Below, piece by piece: positions 5,816 to 6,732 of a stretch of DNA of 6,732 nucleotides. The stretch's first letter is position 1; the number at the start of each line of letters is the position of its first letter. Source of the stretch: UBA4661 sp002405405 (lineage in GTDB: Bacteria > Bacteroidota > Ignavibacteria > Kapaibacteriales > UBA4661); contig DAIUAL010000192.1 in assembly GCA_036847245.1 (NCBI GenBank), forward strand, positions 1 through 6,732, in the 5' to 3' direction. The notes under the pieces were generated by a model, which did not search any database, was not told the DNA's origin, and saw only the letters and a program-made list of their open reading frames with translations. The position numbers were made by a program, and so were the translations under genes.

Positions 5816-6732
5816 ATGATTGCACCAGTATTTCATCGCACTCGCTTGCTTCGGGTATGGATTATCGCTCTTCTGCTGTGCATTGGTAGCATAGTGGAGA
5901 TGTCGGCACAGATTATCGTCGTGCGTGAGCGATCAACCGTGATTGCCGCCACATCGCTTGCCGATATTGCGCGAGCGCCGGAAGCATTGGAGATTACACT
6001 CCGCAATACCGGTGCCACCGATGTCAGTATCAAGGGAGTCGTGCGGTTCTCAACGGGCAGTACGGTATTGATTCAAAGTAACACGACCGAAGCACCTACT
6101 CTGACTATTCGTGCTGGAGAAACGAGGATTTTTTTAGCACATCACTTTCTACGTGAAGGAGCTATTGCCGGAGCTTCGCTTGCCGAAACACCGATATTTC
6201 CTTTTACTTCAAGCTACGAGGTCTGTTACTCTATTATTTCAGCTGATGGTTCTCGAGTATTGGTTGCTCAGCGGTGTATTCCGGTGAATGCCCGACCACC
6301 CGTCAATGAAAATAATCTTCGCTCACAAGTACGAAGAATCATGGGCTTCCCTGTAGAATGGGGTTCTATTACATTGACACCGTCAGGATTTCAGGCAAGT
6401 GGTCGTTTGACGATACCGAGCAATGCGCAATTCACTGTTCCTGCAAATAGGCAAGTTAATTTTGTGAATGCAATATTTCCATTTTCAGTATTAGATAATG
6501 AAGCACAGGACATCGAACCACAGGGAGGGGAATTAACGCTGGTGGAAACAGAGCTTGCTGTTAGCTATCAAGGATGGGTAAATGCAACGCTAAGGAATTC
6601 GCAAGGTCCGTTGCGGATTCGGCGCGATCAAACGCTTCCGGCAATGGCAAAAGGATTACGTCCAGGGAGTATTCGAGCCCGCATTCTGCTAAACATCGAC
6701 AGCTATCTTCGCATCTATAAGGTGAACAATTC
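5816..6732 (+). CDS. Exported beta-rich protein of unknown function (3' partial)
   Basis: The frame opens at ATG 5816 and has no stop to the right edge, giving 305 complete codons. No ATG, GTG or TTG lies in frame between the preceding stop at 5758 and this ATG, so it is the farthest upstream usable start. Residues 1-31 form a clear signal peptide: a basic n-region (HRTRLLR), a hydrophobic core (VWIIALLLCIGSIV) and a likely cut after MSA, leaving QIIVVRE. The mature part is rich in alternating hydrophobic strands (LEITLRNTG, VSIKGVVRFSTG, TLTIRAGETRIF), suggesting a beta-sandwich. Cys137 in SSYEVCYSI and Cys154 in AQRCIPV could form a disulfide; this YxxCYx(n)C layout recalls N-terminal domains of large Bacteroidota surface proteins (TANFOR-like), but that is only a resemblance. 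From about residue 173 (IMGFPVEWGS) a second region is mostly beta, ending at RIYKVNN at the edge. It lies 57 bases after a T9SS cargo gene and is probably another surface or secreted protein. No function is recognised. Confidence 0.92.
   Translation, partial: MIAPVFHRTRLLRVWIIALLLCIGSIVEMSAQIIVVRERSTVIAATSLADIARAPEALEITLRNTGATDVSIKGVVRFSTGSTVLIQSNTTEAPTLTIRAGETRIFLAHHFLREGAIAGASLAETPIFPFTSSYEVCYSIISADGSRVLVAQRCIPVNARPPVNENNLRSQVRRIMGFPVEWGSITLTPSGFQASGRLTIPSNAQFTVPANRQVNFVNAIFPFSVLDNEAQDIEPQGGELTLVETELAVSYQGWVNATLRNSQGPLRIRRDQTLPAMAKGLRPGSIRARILLNIDSYLRIYKVNN

Noticed and set aside
5846..5881. Lipoprotein signal (LLLC at residues 19-22) in the second gene
   Set aside because: The residue before Cys is Leu rather than Gly, Ala or Ser, and a better type I cut (MSA before Gln32) lies downstream.

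Overview
The window suggests a bacterium of the Bacteroidota/Chlorobiota-Ignavibacteria side of the tree. The clearest marker is the end of the first gene, which carries a C-terminal domain of the type IX secretion system (T9SS) sorting kind; that system is largely confined to this group. The lack of a Shine-Dalgarno motif before the second gene and the low lysine, arginine-favouring, Asn/Thr/Ser-rich surface proteins agree with this. A closer placement (for example Kapabacteria or Ignavibacteria) would be a guess.

Layout: positions 2-5758 are one open frame on the + strand, already open at the left edge, so the true N-terminus lies outside the window. The visible 1918 residues are, in order: (1) twelve tandem IPT/TIG-like beta-sandwich modules of 83-105 residues (17-3247), most carrying the signature VRFFG; (2) four fibronectin type III-like modules (3248-4672), two with long insertions; (3) a leucine-rich-repeat cap plus eight LRRs of 22-24 residues (4694-about 5371); (4) a short linker; and (5) a T9SS type A-like sorting domain (about 5501-5755). 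After a 57-base gap without a convincing terminator, a second + strand gene starts at ATG 5816. It encodes an exported protein and runs off the right edge. It has no stop in the window, so a search limited to complete ORFs would miss it.

How the parts fit: the first protein looks like a giant cell-surface or secreted adhesin-like protein. On this reading it crosses the inner membrane by a signal peptide outside the window and the outer membrane by T9SS. The second gene also encodes a secreted, beta-rich protein with two cysteines in its mature part, probably another surface protein from the same transcription unit. Its function is not recognised.

The most notable signal is the VRFFG repeat array. 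Eight exact copies of the pentapeptide are encoded by eight different 15-mers, which points to old repeats held by selection on the protein rather than recent duplication. I see no RNA genes, mobile elements, CRISPR arrays or convincing promoters.
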